DNA of 38,218 nt from Paenibacillus sp. yr247. GTDB lineage: Bacteria > Bacillota > Bacilli > Paenibacillales > NBRC-103111. A model generated the notes under the pieces. It was not told the DNA's origin, did no database searches, and worked only from the letters and a program-made list of their open reading frames with translations. This document shows positions 23,329-31,268 of the stretch, piece after piece. Location: the NCBI RefSeq assembly GCF_900103825.1, contig NZ_FNIF01000033.1, forward strand, positions 1 to 38,218. The letters run 5' to 3'. Every line of letters begins with the position of its first letter. Position 1 is the stretch's first letter. The translations under genes were made by a program, and so were the position numbers.

Positions 23329-23670
23329 TTGAAGCTGGTGAATGCGAATACGGGCGAAACGATAGCCCTGCAGGTGATGGAGGCCAAAACCTTTGGTCGC
23401 AGACTACGTGGGTTGCTCTTTACAAAGCGACTTTCCAGCGGGTTATGCCTTCACATCGAACCATGTAGATCGGTACATACCTTTTTCATGCAATACGCTA
23501 TTGATGTGGTTTATCTGGATAAACAGCATCGTGTCGTAGGGGTGGAGGAGCGTTTGGAGCCGGGTCATGTTGGCGCAGTATTCAAAGGCACGACTTCAGT
23601 GGTGGAGCTTCCCGCAGGCAGTATCGGTCTTACCCGAACGACCGTCGGGCAAACGGTCCAATTTATTTAA
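23329..23670 (+). CDS. DUF192 family protein at the head of the Tad operon
   Basis: A 113-residue DUF192 protein: MKLVNANTGETIALQVMEA, RLRGLLFTKRL, then the family core with CLHIEPCRSVHTFFMQYAIDVVYLD and VVGVEERLEPG (in separate stretches) and VELPAG near the end. The start is TTG 23329 with GGGGGTGAGG upstream. There is no signal peptide, although some family members are exported. The function of DUF192 is unknown, yet the gene lies between the riboswitch and the pilin genes, 21 bp before flp1, so it is made together with the pilus. Confidence 0.8.
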   Translation: MKLVNANTGETIALQVMEAKTFGRRLRGLLFTKRLSSGLCLHIEPCRSVHTFFMQYAIDVVYLDKQHRVVGVEERLEPGHVGAVFKGTTSVVELPAGSIGLTRTTVGQTVQFI

Positions 23671-23691
23671 AAAAACGAGGAGGAAATTAAA

Positions 23692-23877
23692 ATGAAAAAC
23701 AAAATCAAAGGTCTTATGGTGGACGAGCAAGGTCAAGGTATGACAGAGTACGGATTGGTTCTGGGTGTTATCGCGGTTGGCGTAGTTGGAATTCTATTCG
23801 CTCTTAAGGGTAATATTCTTACGCTCTTTAATAAGGTAAATACGGATGTTTCGAATGCCTCAGCTGGTCATGCTTAA
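23692..23877 (+). CDS. flp: Flp pilin 1
   Basis: A 61-residue type IVb prepilin: short leader MKNKIKGLMVDEQG, predicted cleavage after Gly14, then QGMTEYGL with Glu at +5, and a hydrophobic helix VLGVIAVGVVGILFAL. The C-terminal tail is FNKVNTDVSNASAGHA. GAGGAGG precedes the ATG. It should be the major subunit of the Tad pilus, processed by the TadV peptidase encoded at 24411. Confidence 0.93.
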   Translation: MKNKIKGLMVDEQGQGMTEYGLVLGVIAVGVVGILFALKGNILTLFNKVNTDVSNASAGHA

Positions 23878-23912
23878 TCCAATCAGTCTTCTAGTAGGGT
23901 AGGGATCTTACC

Positions 23913-24107
23913 ATGTTGACGAAAATAGTATGCTTATATGAAGGTGAACAAGGACAAGGTACGACCGAGTATGGCTTGGTGCTTGGCGTTATTGCGGTTG
24001 GTGTAGTGGGTATCTTGTTTGGAATAAAACTGGAAGTCTACAACCTCTATGATAAAAGCGTTCGTGTCATCGAACAATCAGCTAGATCAGTGGGTCTTCT
24101 TGATTGA
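23913..24107 (+). CDS. flp: Flp pilin 2, divergent tail
   Basis: A 64-residue prepilin with EQGQGTTEYGL and the same hydrophobic core VLGVIAVGVVGILF as pilins 1 and 3, but an unrelated C-terminal half (KLEVYNLYDKSVRVIEQSA). Its leader carries a cysteine and its RBS (TAGGG) is weaker. It may be a minor or tip pilin, as the tail is the part that would be exposed or would set subunit contacts. Confidence 0.9.
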   Translation: MLTKIVCLYEGEQGQGTTEYGLVLGVIAVGVVGILFGIKLEVYNLYDKSVRVIEQSARSVGLLD

Positions 24108-24125
24108 CGAAGGAGTGAATTTCTC

Positions 24126-24311
24126 TTGATGAATAAAATGAAAGATCTTTTGTTTGAAGAGCAGGGTCAAGGGATGACCGAGTATGGTCTGGTTCTTGGG
24201 GTTATCGCGGTTGGCGTAGTTGGTGTTCTTTTTGCACTGAGGGGTAATATTCTTACTCTCTTTAATAGAGTCAACGCTGATGTAGCCAATGCGACTAATG
24301 GTACTCCATAA
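24126..24311 (+). CDS. flp: Flp pilin 3
   Basis: A 61-residue prepilin very close to pilin 1 (LTLFNRVNADVANATNG tail). TTG 24126 gives the same leader length as pilin 1 and lies 10 bases after AAGGAG; ATG 24129 is the alternative start. Cleavage is expected at EQG/QGMTEY. An intrinsic terminator follows 36 bp downstream. Confidence 0.9.
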   Translation: MMNKMKDLLFEEQGQGMTEYGLVLGVIAVGVVGVLFALRGNILTLFNRVNADVANATNGTP

Positions 24312-24346
24312 TAACAGCGGTTGCCTTTTAAATTAACGCTCCAATG

Positions 24347-24388
24347 AAAAAGGGTCTTACGTTTTTCGGAACGTAGACCCTTTTTTTT
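24347..24388 (+). terminator. Terminator between pilin and apparatus genes
   Basis: AAAAGGGTCT..ACGTT pairs with AACGT.AGACCCTTTT, followed by eight T. It sits inside the Tad operon and probably allows partial read-through, so that pilins are made in excess over the apparatus. Confidence 0.88.
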
Positions 24389-24410
24389 AAAACATTTTTG
24401 GGAGGCAGGT

Positions 24411-24932
24411 ATGGTTGTCGTTGACAGTTTGCTCATTATCATTCTCGCCATCTGCGTATTCACCGATCTGAAATCGCGCAAGATTTATAACGCAGTCACT
24501 TTACCAGGCACGGTCATTGGTTTCATGCTGCAAAGCGCAGCTGGCGGCTTTCCTGGTTTTGTGGATGGTGTGCTCGGATTCGCAGTGGGGTTCGGTATCC
24601 TTTTGATTCCATATCTGCTAGGAGGAATGGGTGCCGGCGACGTAAAGCTGCTCGGGCTTGTCGGCGCGTTCAAAGGCGTAACATTCGTGCTGCTTGCTTC
24701 TGTCTACATGGCATTAATCGGCGGTGTGATCGCACTTGCACTCCTCCTATTACGAAAGGGTGTTATCGAGAGACTCAAGCAAGTTGTTTACTCGGTAGTG
24801 CTGCTAAGATATGGGATGAAAATATCTTCTGCTATGAAAGATGACGCCCTCACGGCAGCATTTCCATATGGTGTTGCGATTGCAGGAGGTGCGGTATTAA
24901 GTCTTTGGCTTAGAGGGTGGGGGATTATATGA
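24411..24932 (+). CDS. tadV: Prepilin peptidase TadV/CpaA (A24)
   Basis: A 173-residue polytopic membrane aspartic peptidase. The catalytic residues are Asp19 (FTDLKSRKIYN) and Asp77 (GMGAGDVKLLG), the two aspartates of the A24 family. It lacks the N-methylation domain of larger PilD enzymes, as is usual for TadV. GGAGGCAGG precedes the ATG by a few bases. Its stop codon overlaps the tadE start (ATGA at 24929-24932). It should cleave the three Flp prepilins and the TadE-type pseudopilins. Confidence 0.92.
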   Translation: MVVVDSLLIIILAICVFTDLKSRKIYNAVTLPGTVIGFMLQSAAGGFPGFVDGVLGFAVGFGILLIPYLLGGMGAGDVKLLGLVGAFKGVTFVLLASVYMALIGGVIALALLLLRKGVIERLKQVVYSVVLLRYGMKISSAMKDDALTAAFPYGVAIAGGAVLSLWLRGWGII

Positions 24933-25309
24933 TCAAAGATGAGGGAGGGCAGTCGCTGACGGAGTTTGCCGTTATTCTTCCTATATTTCTATTGCTGGTA
25001 TGCGGTATCTTCGATTTCGGCCGATTGATGTACGCCTATATGAATATGAACAACGTTGCACAAGAAACGGTGAGGCTTGGCGGGTTTGATAGGAAAGATT
25101 CAGAAATCGTTGCATTCGCTAAAAACTATGTGCATCTCGGTGATGCAAGTAATCTGAAAGTTACGATATCACCGGTTGAAGCTGTTCGGCATTCCGGTGA
25201 CTACGTTACCGTTACCTTGGAATATCCGTTTACGTATGTGACACCCATTATCTCCAAGCTGCTTCCGGCGCCGACCGTTAAAGCTGCTTCGACGATAAGA
25301 GTAGAATAG
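24929..25309 (+). CDS. tadE: TadE-family pseudopilin
   Basis: A 126-residue protein from ATG 24929, overlapping the tadV stop and preceded by GAGGGTGGGG. DEGGQSLTEFAVILPIFLLL is the typical TadE N-terminus: short leader, Glu near +5, one long hydrophobic helix, then GIFDFGRLMYAY. The C-terminal part is beta-rich. TadE proteins are processed by TadV and help pilus assembly. A start at GTG 24917 would be inside the RBS. Confidence 0.9.
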   Translation: MIKDEGGQSLTEFAVILPIFLLLVCGIFDFGRLMYAYMNMNNVAQETVRLGGFDRKDSEIVAFAKNYVHLGDASNLKVTISPVEAVRHSGDYVTVTLEYPFTYVTPIISKLLPAPTVKAASTIRVE

Positions 25310-25319
25310 GGGGCCAGTC

Positions 25320-26252
25320 GTGAAATCTAGTGTGATTCTTGAGAGGTTAAAAAGCGTCATTATACGGCAGGATGGAAACGTCGCCGTTCTGGCGGCATTC
25401 ATGTTGGTAGTCCTATTAGGCATGACGGCAGTCGTAGTAGATGGAGGCAAGGTATATGCGGTCAAAATGCACCTCCAGAAGACGGCAAATGCTGCAGTTC
25501 TATCAGGTGCGCAAGAGCTAACTGCCACGGAGCAGAATGTTCGCAGTGTGGCTGATCGGATCCTGCATGATCATGGAGAAACAGCAAGTTTAATCAATTT
25601 ATCTGTCACCATGAAAGACCGGACGACTGCCGTACTAAAGAAAGTCGTGGATGTTCCTCTGGCCAAAGTGCTTGGGTTCGATAAGGTGCCGGTCAGCGTG
25701 AAAGCAACGGCGAAGATTGAGGCCATGGGGGCTGCGACGGGAGCGGCGCCGATAGGCATCGATCAATCTATTCAACTTCATTATGGTCAAACCTATCGAC
25801 TTAAGGTTGACGAAAATGAAGCTACGAACGGTAACTTCGGGATTATTGCATTAGGAGCTCCTGGTGCCAGCACCTACGAGACCAATTTGGCCAATGGCTA
25901 TCAAGGATTACTGACTGCTGGTGATGTAGTCGATACACAGACTGGGAATATAGCTGGAAAGACAAGAGATGCGGTACAGGCAAGAATAAATAGGAGTCCG
26001 TACACACCAGGTGATATGAGTCACCTTGATGATCCGCGAATTCTGCTTGTCCCTGTATATACACCACATAACTATACGGGAGGACAAATCAAACAGATTG
26101 AAATTACTGGATTCGCCTACTTCTATCTTACCGAACCCATGGATTATAACACGAAAGAAGTAATCGGCGTGTTCATCCAAAGAACCGGCATTGGAACTGT
26201 TAAACCAGGGGCAGTAGACCGCGGTGCATATGTTATTAAACTAACTGAGTAG
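25320..26252 (+). CDS. TadG-like pilus assembly protein
   Basis: A 310-residue protein starting at GTG 25320 with AGGGGG upstream. RQDGNVAVLAAFMLVVLLGMTAVVVDGGKVY is the Tad-type N-terminal helix (first half in cytoplasm), and HLQKTANAAVLSGAQEL is the second hallmark. The remainder is a beta-rich extracytoplasmic part without a von Willebrand A domain, so it is shorter than classic TadG. It is probably a minor pilin-like or scaffold protein. It is co-transcribed with tadE (10 bp gap) and cpaB (14 bp gap). Confidence 0.85.
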   Translation: MKSSVILERLKSVIIRQDGNVAVLAAFMLVVLLGMTAVVVDGGKVYAVKMHLQKTANAAVLSGAQELTATEQNVRSVADRILHDHGETASLINLSVTMKDRTTAVLKKVVDVPLAKVLGFDKVPVSVKATAKIEAMGAATGAAPIGIDQSIQLHYGQTYRLKVDENEATNGNFGIIALGAPGASTYETNLANGYQGLLTAGDVVDTQTGNIAGKTRDAVQARINRSPYTPGDMSHLDDPRILLVPVYTPHNYTGGQIKQIEITGFAYFYLTEPMDYNTKEVIGVFIQRTGIGTVKPGAVDRGAYVIKLTE

Positions 26253-26266
26253 GTGACAGGACAACC

Positions 26267-26950
26267 ATGAGATCAAAAATCATTTTTATTGCAGCACTCA
26301 TAATGGGACTAGTAACTACCTTTCTTTTCTTCAATTATATGAAGCAATACGACCAAACGGCGACAGTGAGCGAGAACATGGTCGAAGTTGTTGTCGCTAA
26401 GCAGCAGATTCAGAGAAATCAACAAATCCAATCCGGAATGCTTGAAGTGAAGATGGTTCCTTCCCTGGGTCTACATCCTCAATCGATGAAGTCAATCAAA
26501 GATGCGGAAGGCAAATTTGCGGACGCATCTATAGAGACAGGAGAAATTCTTCTCAGTCATCGTGTTAAAGCAAGCAAAGATGAAGCCGCTGTCGTAGCGA
26601 AGAAAATAAAGAACGGATATCGAGCCGTTTCGGTAGGCGTGAATATTGTGCAATCGGTCTCGAATCTGATCGAACCGGATGATTATGTGGATGTCCTGGT
26701 TACGATTCCTCCGAAGGAAGGAAATGATAAGCAGATTGACGCATCCACGGTCTTACTTAGTAATGTCCATGTTCTGGCTGTCGGCAGAAGGATGGTCGAA
26801 TCAGATGCCGAGCACCCTTATGCGGAATACGCAACTGTAACATTGGAAGCAAAGCCAGAGGATGTACCGAAGCTTGTTAACGCAGCGGATCGGTTTAAAA
26901 TCGGCCTAGCTCTATATTCAAGGATCGTTCCTGATGCTGCAAAGAAATAA
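26267..26950 (+). CDS. cpaB: Flp pilus assembly protein CpaB/RcpC
   Basis: A 227-residue protein with one N-terminal transmembrane helix (IIFIAALIMGLVTTFLFF) followed by a SAF domain (VEVVVAKQQIQRNQQIQ) and a CpaB domain (YRAVSVGVNIVQSVSNLIEPDDYVDVLV in part). Length and order match Gram-positive CpaB. In Gram-negatives it works with the secretin; here no secretin gene exists, so it probably acts at the wall. The SAF fold may bind glycan. Confidence 0.88.
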   Translation: MRSKIIFIAALIMGLVTTFLFFNYMKQYDQTATVSENMVEVVVAKQQIQRNQQIQSGMLEVKMVPSLGLHPQSMKSIKDAEGKFADASIETGEILLSHRVKASKDEAAVVAKKIKNGYRAVSVGVNIVQSVSNLIEPDDYVDVLVTIPPKEGNDKQIDASTVLLSNVHVLAVGRRMVESDAEHPYAEYATVTLEAKPEDVPKLVNAADRFKIGLALYSRIVPDAAKK

Positions 26951-26993
26951 CAAGGTAACAGTAGAGACCAATGAATGGAAGGAGGCAACTCTC

Positions 26994-27860
26994 ATGTCCA
27001 GTGATGAACAAACCATTGTAGAGAACGTACAGAATAAGCGGGGAGAAATGATTGCCATCTGCAGCGCGAAGGGCGGCATAGGAAGGACAGCACTGGCTGT
27101 CAATCTGGCTGTCGCCTTATCCAAGAACAACTCTAAGAGCAGTAATATTCAAATCTGCATGTTGGATGCGGATTTTCAATTCGGGGACGTATGTTTAGCT
27201 ATGGATCTTCATCCTACGTTCACGATTAAAGATGTGATGGACAGTATCGACACGATGGATAAGCACACATTGGCGAGTTACCTGATTAAGCATAACAGCG
27301 GGGTCAAGGTGCTGGCTGCGCCGGATCGGCCCGAATACGCAGACCTTATAACCACAGACAGGCTGGATAAGGTGTGTGATTTACTGCTTTCTCAATATGA
27401 TTATGTGATTGTCGATACGCCTTCCGGGTTTTCAGAAAAAACCTTGCAATTGATCGAGAGGGCGGACTCCGTATTCATGGTTACAACTCTTGAGATGACA
27501 GCGATAAAAAGCACCAAGCTGATGCTGGAAACTCTTATTCTACTTGGACTGCGGGATAAAATGAAGCTTGTCGTGAATCGGTCCACCATGGAGAGTGTGA
27601 TTAAAGTCTCCGATGTACCGGAGCTGTTAAGTGAGGAAATGCCTTTCTACGTGCCCAATGAGTTCGAACTGGTATGCCAGTCGCTGAATGACGGCGTGCC
27701 TTTTATATTAAAGAATGGTAAATCGGACGTTGCAAAATCGGTGTACAAGATTGCAGAGCAGCTCATCCAGCGCCGTGAAATCAGCGTATTTAAGCCTAAA
27801 GAGCCCTCGTTCATTCGAGGAATCCTGCATCGAGCGATAGGGAGCACATCCATTTTTTAA
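26994..27860 (+). CDS. tadZ: TadZ/CpaE-type ATPase-like localisation protein
   Basis: A 288-residue MinD/ParA-like protein; ATG 26994 follows AAGGAGG, whereas an upstream ATG at 26934 has no RBS. The deviant Walker A reads SAKGGIGRTAL (24-34): the signature Lys26 is kept but the P-loop lysine is Arg31, a change often met in TadZ proteins with weak or no ATPase activity. The CMLDADFQFGD motif and VIVDTPSGFSEKT are present. An N-terminal receiver domain, found in many CpaE proteins, is absent. It should position the Tad machine at the membrane. Confidence 0.87.
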   Translation: MSSDEQTIVENVQNKRGEMIAICSAKGGIGRTALAVNLAVALSKNNSKSSNIQICMLDADFQFGDVCLAMDLHPTFTIKDVMDSIDTMDKHTLASYLIKHNSGVKVLAAPDRPEYADLITTDRLDKVCDLLLSQYDYVIVDTPSGFSEKTLQLIERADSVFMVTTLEMTAIKSTKLMLETLILLGLRDKMKLVVNRSTMESVIKVSDVPELLSEEMPFYVPNEFELVCQSLNDGVPFILKNGKSDVAKSVYKIAEQLIQRREISVFKPKEPSFIRGILHRAIGSTSIF

Positions 27861-27890
27861 TGAAAATGAACCTAACTGGAGGAATCCATC

Positions 27891-29324
27891 ATGAGTTTAC
27901 TTGAGAAACTGCAGGCCAAATCAGGGTATCAGCAGCTTGAAGCTGCGCAAGCGGAATCTCAGGACGCACCAGTCGCAGCAGAGAAATCAGAGAAGAAGGA
28001 TTTAATGGCCACGTTCCGTCGCATCCGTGGTACTGAGCAGCCACAGAAGGAACAGCGCGAGCAGATGAGTAAGCAGCATGAACTGAAGAATCGGCTGTAC
28101 AAGCAGATTTTCAGTGAGCTGAAGGATGACAATGTAGAGGAAATTATTCCGAAGCTCGATGCAATGGCCGTTGAGATCATGAAAGAAGACGAATCCTTCC
28201 GGGGGAAAGTGGATCGCAAGAAGGTCATTGATGAGCTTTCAAACGATTTGACTGGATTTGGACCGATAAATCCGCTGCTCTTAGACCCTGATGTTTCTGA
28301 GGTCATGGTGAATGGTCCGAATCAAGTGTATGTGGAGCGTAAAGGAAAAGTTGAATTGTCTTACGTACAATTCAGAGATGACGAGCATGTCATGAACATT
28401 ATCGATAAAATCGTGGCACCGATTGGACGTCGTATAGACGAAAGCTCTCCTATGGTTGATGCGCGCTTGCCTGATGGGTCTCGTGTGAATGCCATTATTC
28501 CTCCGCTCGCATTGAACGGACCGACGATTACCATTCGTAAATTCTCCAAGGATCCATTTACCATAGAGAACTTAATCAACTTCGGCACAGTTACGCGGGA
28601 GATGGCCACTTTCCTGGATGCGTGTGTGAAGGCAAAACTCAATATTTTTGTTAGCGGCGGTACGGGATCAGGTAAAACAACAACACTCAACGTGCTCTCT
28701 TCCTTCATTCCAAGCGATGAAAGGATCATTACCATTGAAGACGCGGCTGAGCTGCAGCTCTGGCAGGATCACGTTATTTCGCTTGAATCACGACCTGCTA
28801 ACATTGAAGGTAAAGGTGCTATTACGATTCGAGATCTGGTGAAGAACTCGCTGCGGATGCGCCCAGAACGAATTGTGATAGGGGAAGTACGTAGCGGCGA
28901 GGCGCTGGACATGCTGCAGGCAATGAATACAGGTCACGATGGATCACTGGCTACAGGTCACTCCAACAGCCCGCGGGATATGATTTCTCGTCTGGAGACC
29001 ATGGTACTCATGGCTGGCATTGATTTGCCGGTGAAGGCAATCCGAGAGCAGATCGCAGGCGCCATTGATCTGATTATTCAACAGTCCCGTCTTAAAGACG
29101 GTTCGCGTAAAATTACGAACATTACCGAGGTACAGGGCATGGAAGGCGATGTCATTGTCCTGCAGGATATATTTGCATTCGAGCAGTATGGTTTGGATGA
29201 GAATGGGAAAGTGATTGGCAAGCTAAGTCCGACGGGGGTACGCCCCAAATTTTATGAGCGACTTGAATCATCAGGTATTCAAATTCCTTCTTCAGTATTC
29301 TTTGAAGCGGGGTGGCCGAATTGA
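27891..29324 (+). CDS. tadA: Tad pilus motor ATPase TadA/CpaF
   Basis: A 477-residue secretion ATPase. The N-terminal helical part contains NDLTGFGPINPLLLDPDVSEVMVNG (in two stretches). Walker A is intact: GGTGSGKTTT with Lys262; the Walker B region reads ERIVIGEVRSGEALDML; TGHDGSLATGHSNSPRD is the His-box. All catalytic features are kept, in contrast with the PilB-like protein at 20943. It drives Flp pilus extension, and perhaps retraction, from the cytoplasmic face together with TadB and TadC. GGAGG precedes the ATG. Confidence 0.95.
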   Translation: MSLLEKLQAKSGYQQLEAAQAESQDAPVAAEKSEKKDLMATFRRIRGTEQPQKEQREQMSKQHELKNRLYKQIFSELKDDNVEEIIPKLDAMAVEIMKEDESFRGKVDRKKVIDELSNDLTGFGPINPLLLDPDVSEVMVNGPNQVYVERKGKVELSYVQFRDDEHVMNIIDKIVAPIGRRIDESSPMVDARLPDGSRVNAIIPPLALNGPTITIRKFSKDPFTIENLINFGTVTREMATFLDACVKAKLNIFVSGGTGSGKTTTLNVLSSFIPSDERIITIEDAAELQLWQDHVISLESRPANIEGKGAITIRDLVKNSLRMRPERIVIGEVRSGEALDMLQAMNTGHDGSLATGHSNSPRDMISRLETMVLMAGIDLPVKAIREQIAGAIDLIIQQSRLKDGSRKITNITEVQGMEGDVIVLQDIFAFEQYGLDENGKVIGKLSPTGVRPKFYERLESSGIQIPSSVFFEAGWPN

Positions 29325-30283
29325 TCTGGATGCTGACAGTGATGGTGCTGTTGACCGCACTGCTCTTATTTTCAGCGATTTTCCAAAGCTTGTTCCATTC
29401 AGATCGACGGATGAACCGCAGAATGAAGAAGATTCTCGAACTTGGAGACAAGAAGAAGCTCGGGAAACGGAAGTTCAATCTTCTTATTCAGATGCAGGTA
29501 TACCGCCGACAAGTGAAAGAGAAGATGTTGACCAAGCAGAAAAGTGAACAGCTAGAGCAGATGATAACGCGCTCGGGAGTAGCCATCGCTCCGGAAGAGT
29601 ATCTAATGTTTCAATGGATCGCAGCTCTGCTGTTATTGGCTCTGATGCTTTTGATTACAAGCAATCTTGGTTTCGCCCTCATAGGCTTTGTGATGGGATA
29701 TTTGTCGCCAAGATTCTGGATCAAGAAGAAAACGCGGGAGCGCATCAAGAAGTTTAATGATGGGTTGGAAGATATGATTATGACGGTTATCGGTTCCCTT
29801 CGCGCGGGATTCAGCTTTGCACAGGCATTAAAGACGGTCGTTGATGAATCGGAAGCGCCGATCAAAGATGAGATTGAAATTCTGCTGAAGGAAATGCAGT
29901 ACGGCACAAGCATGGAGGAAGCGCTTGAGCATCTAAAAGTGCGGATGCCGAGTGAAGATTTGGACTTGTTGGTTCAAGCTGTATTGATTCAGCGGCAGGT
30001 GGGTGGGAATTTGGCTGTGGTTCTTGATACAATCGTACGTACGATTCGTGACCGCAATAAAATTCATCGTCAAATCAAGACCTTAACAGCACAGGGGAGA
30101 ATGTCAGGCTGGGTGATCGGGCTGCTGCCCTTCGGGCTTTCTGTCATTTTGTATCTCATCCAGCCCAGTTACATCGGAACGCTGTTCACACATCCGATTG
30201 GGCTTATGCTTGTAGGTGGAGCTGGTGTATCCATGCTCATTGGGCTGTTCCTAATTCGTAAAATGACGACCATCGAGGTGTAG
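29321..30283 (+). CDS. tadB: Tad pilus inner-membrane platform protein TadB
   Basis: A 320-residue type II secretion F-domain protein. Hydrophobic segments at the N-terminus, about 95-135 and two near the C-terminus flank a cytoplasmic F domain (GSLRAGFSFAQALKTVVDE). The start is probably TTG 29321, overlapping the tadA stop (TTGA) with GGGGTGG five bases upstream; GTG 29312 is an alternative without RBS. It forms the membrane platform with TadC. Confidence 0.9.
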   Translation: MIWMLTVMVLLTALLLFSAIFQSLFHSDRRMNRRMKKILELGDKKKLGKRKFNLLIQMQVYRRQVKEKMLTKQKSEQLEQMITRSGVAIAPEEYLMFQWIAALLLLALMLLITSNLGFALIGFVMGYLSPRFWIKKKTRERIKKFNDGLEDMIMTVIGSLRAGFSFAQALKTVVDESEAPIKDEIEILLKEMQYGTSMEEALEHLKVRMPSEDLDLLVQAVLIQRQVGGNLAVVLDTIVRTIRDRNKIHRQIKTLTAQGRMSGWVIGLLPFGLSVILYLIQPSYIGTLFTHPIGLMLVGGAGVSMLIGLFLIRKMTTIEV

Positions 30284-30288
30284 CCTGA

Positions 30289-31209
30289 ATGATGATGTAT
30301 GTTACCTTTTTCTTTACAATCTTACTGTTGATCCAGTTCTTGTTCTCGTTAAAAAAAGAAAAAAGCGCAAAGGTGAAGCGTCGTTTATCCATGATTACCG
30401 ATAAGGAGACAGCGGCGGCCCGCGCCCTTGAAGATGAGGAGAAGAAAGAGCTATCCGTGGTGCAGCGCGCATTACGGAGCATGTGGTTGCGGATGAAACG
30501 TAGATTCGAGCGCAAAAGTGGGATCCGGGATACAGGGATCGAACTGAAGCTTCTGCAGGCGGGTAATCCTTTTGGCATGGGGACATTCGAGTATCGCCTC
30601 CTGCAGATTATACTAATGATTGCCATGCCCCTCATTGGTGTGATCTACAGCTTATTAATTAAACCGGATATCAGCGGTATGCTGCTCGGCGGCTTGTTCG
30701 GGTTCCTGATAAGTCTAGTCCTGCCATCGTATTATTTGAAAGCCAAGACGAGACAACGCAGCAAGAAAGGACTCCGTGAACTCCCTGATATATTGGATTT
30801 GCTTACGGTCAGCTTGGAAGCTGGATTAGGTTTCGACTCCGCACTCAACAAGCTCGTGTCGAAATCGGAAGGTGTCGTTTCGGAGGAGTTCCATCGCTGT
30901 TTGGAAGAGATACGTCTTGGCAAGACACGGCGTGAAGCGCTGCTCGGGGTACGTGACCGTCTTGTCATTGAAGAAGTGCGCGTCTTGATCAGCTCCATTC
31001 TCCAGGCGGAGAAGCTCGGGATCGGTATGGTGCAGGTGCTTCGCGTCCAGTCACAGGAAGTGCGTGAACAGCGCAAGCAACGAGCAGAGGAAGCGGCGAT
31101 GAAGGCGCCGATCAAGATGCTGTTCCCGCTGATATTGTTTATTTTCCCGAGTTTGTTTATTGTACTGCTCGGACCGGCGGTCATTCAGTTTATGACGGCT
31201 TTTAAGTGA
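30289..31209 (+). CDS. tadC: Tad pilus platform protein TadC
   Basis: A 306-residue paralogue of TadB: an N-terminal helix, a basic cytoplasmic stretch (KRRFERKSG), two membrane segments near 110-145, the F domain (LDLLTVSLEAGLGFDSALNKL) and a C-terminal helix (LFPLILFIFPSLFIVLL). It is the last gene of the Tad operon, five bases after tadB, and is followed by a terminator. Confidence 0.92.
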   Translation: MMMYVTFFFTILLLIQFLFSLKKEKSAKVKRRLSMITDKETAAARALEDEEKKELSVVQRALRSMWLRMKRRFERKSGIRDTGIELKLLQAGNPFGMGTFEYRLLQIILMIAMPLIGVIYSLLIKPDISGMLLGGLFGFLISLVLPSYYLKAKTRQRSKKGLRELPDILDLLTVSLEAGLGFDSALNKLVSKSEGVVSEEFHRCLEEIRLGKTRREALLGVRDRLVIEEVRVLISSILQAEKLGIGMVQVLRVQSQEVREQRKQRAEEAAMKAPIKMLFPLILFIFPSLFIVLLGPAVIQFMTAFK

Positions 31210-31227
31210 GTACATTGGCGTTATAGG

Positions 31228-31259
31228 CAGGCTCATCTATGGATGGGGCTGTTTTTTTT
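31228..31259 (+). terminator. End-of-operon terminator of the Tad locus
   Basis: CAGGCTCATC TAT GGATGGGGCTG followed by eight T, 18 bp after the tadC stop. Confidence 0.85.
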
Positions 31260-31268
31260 GAATTCAAT

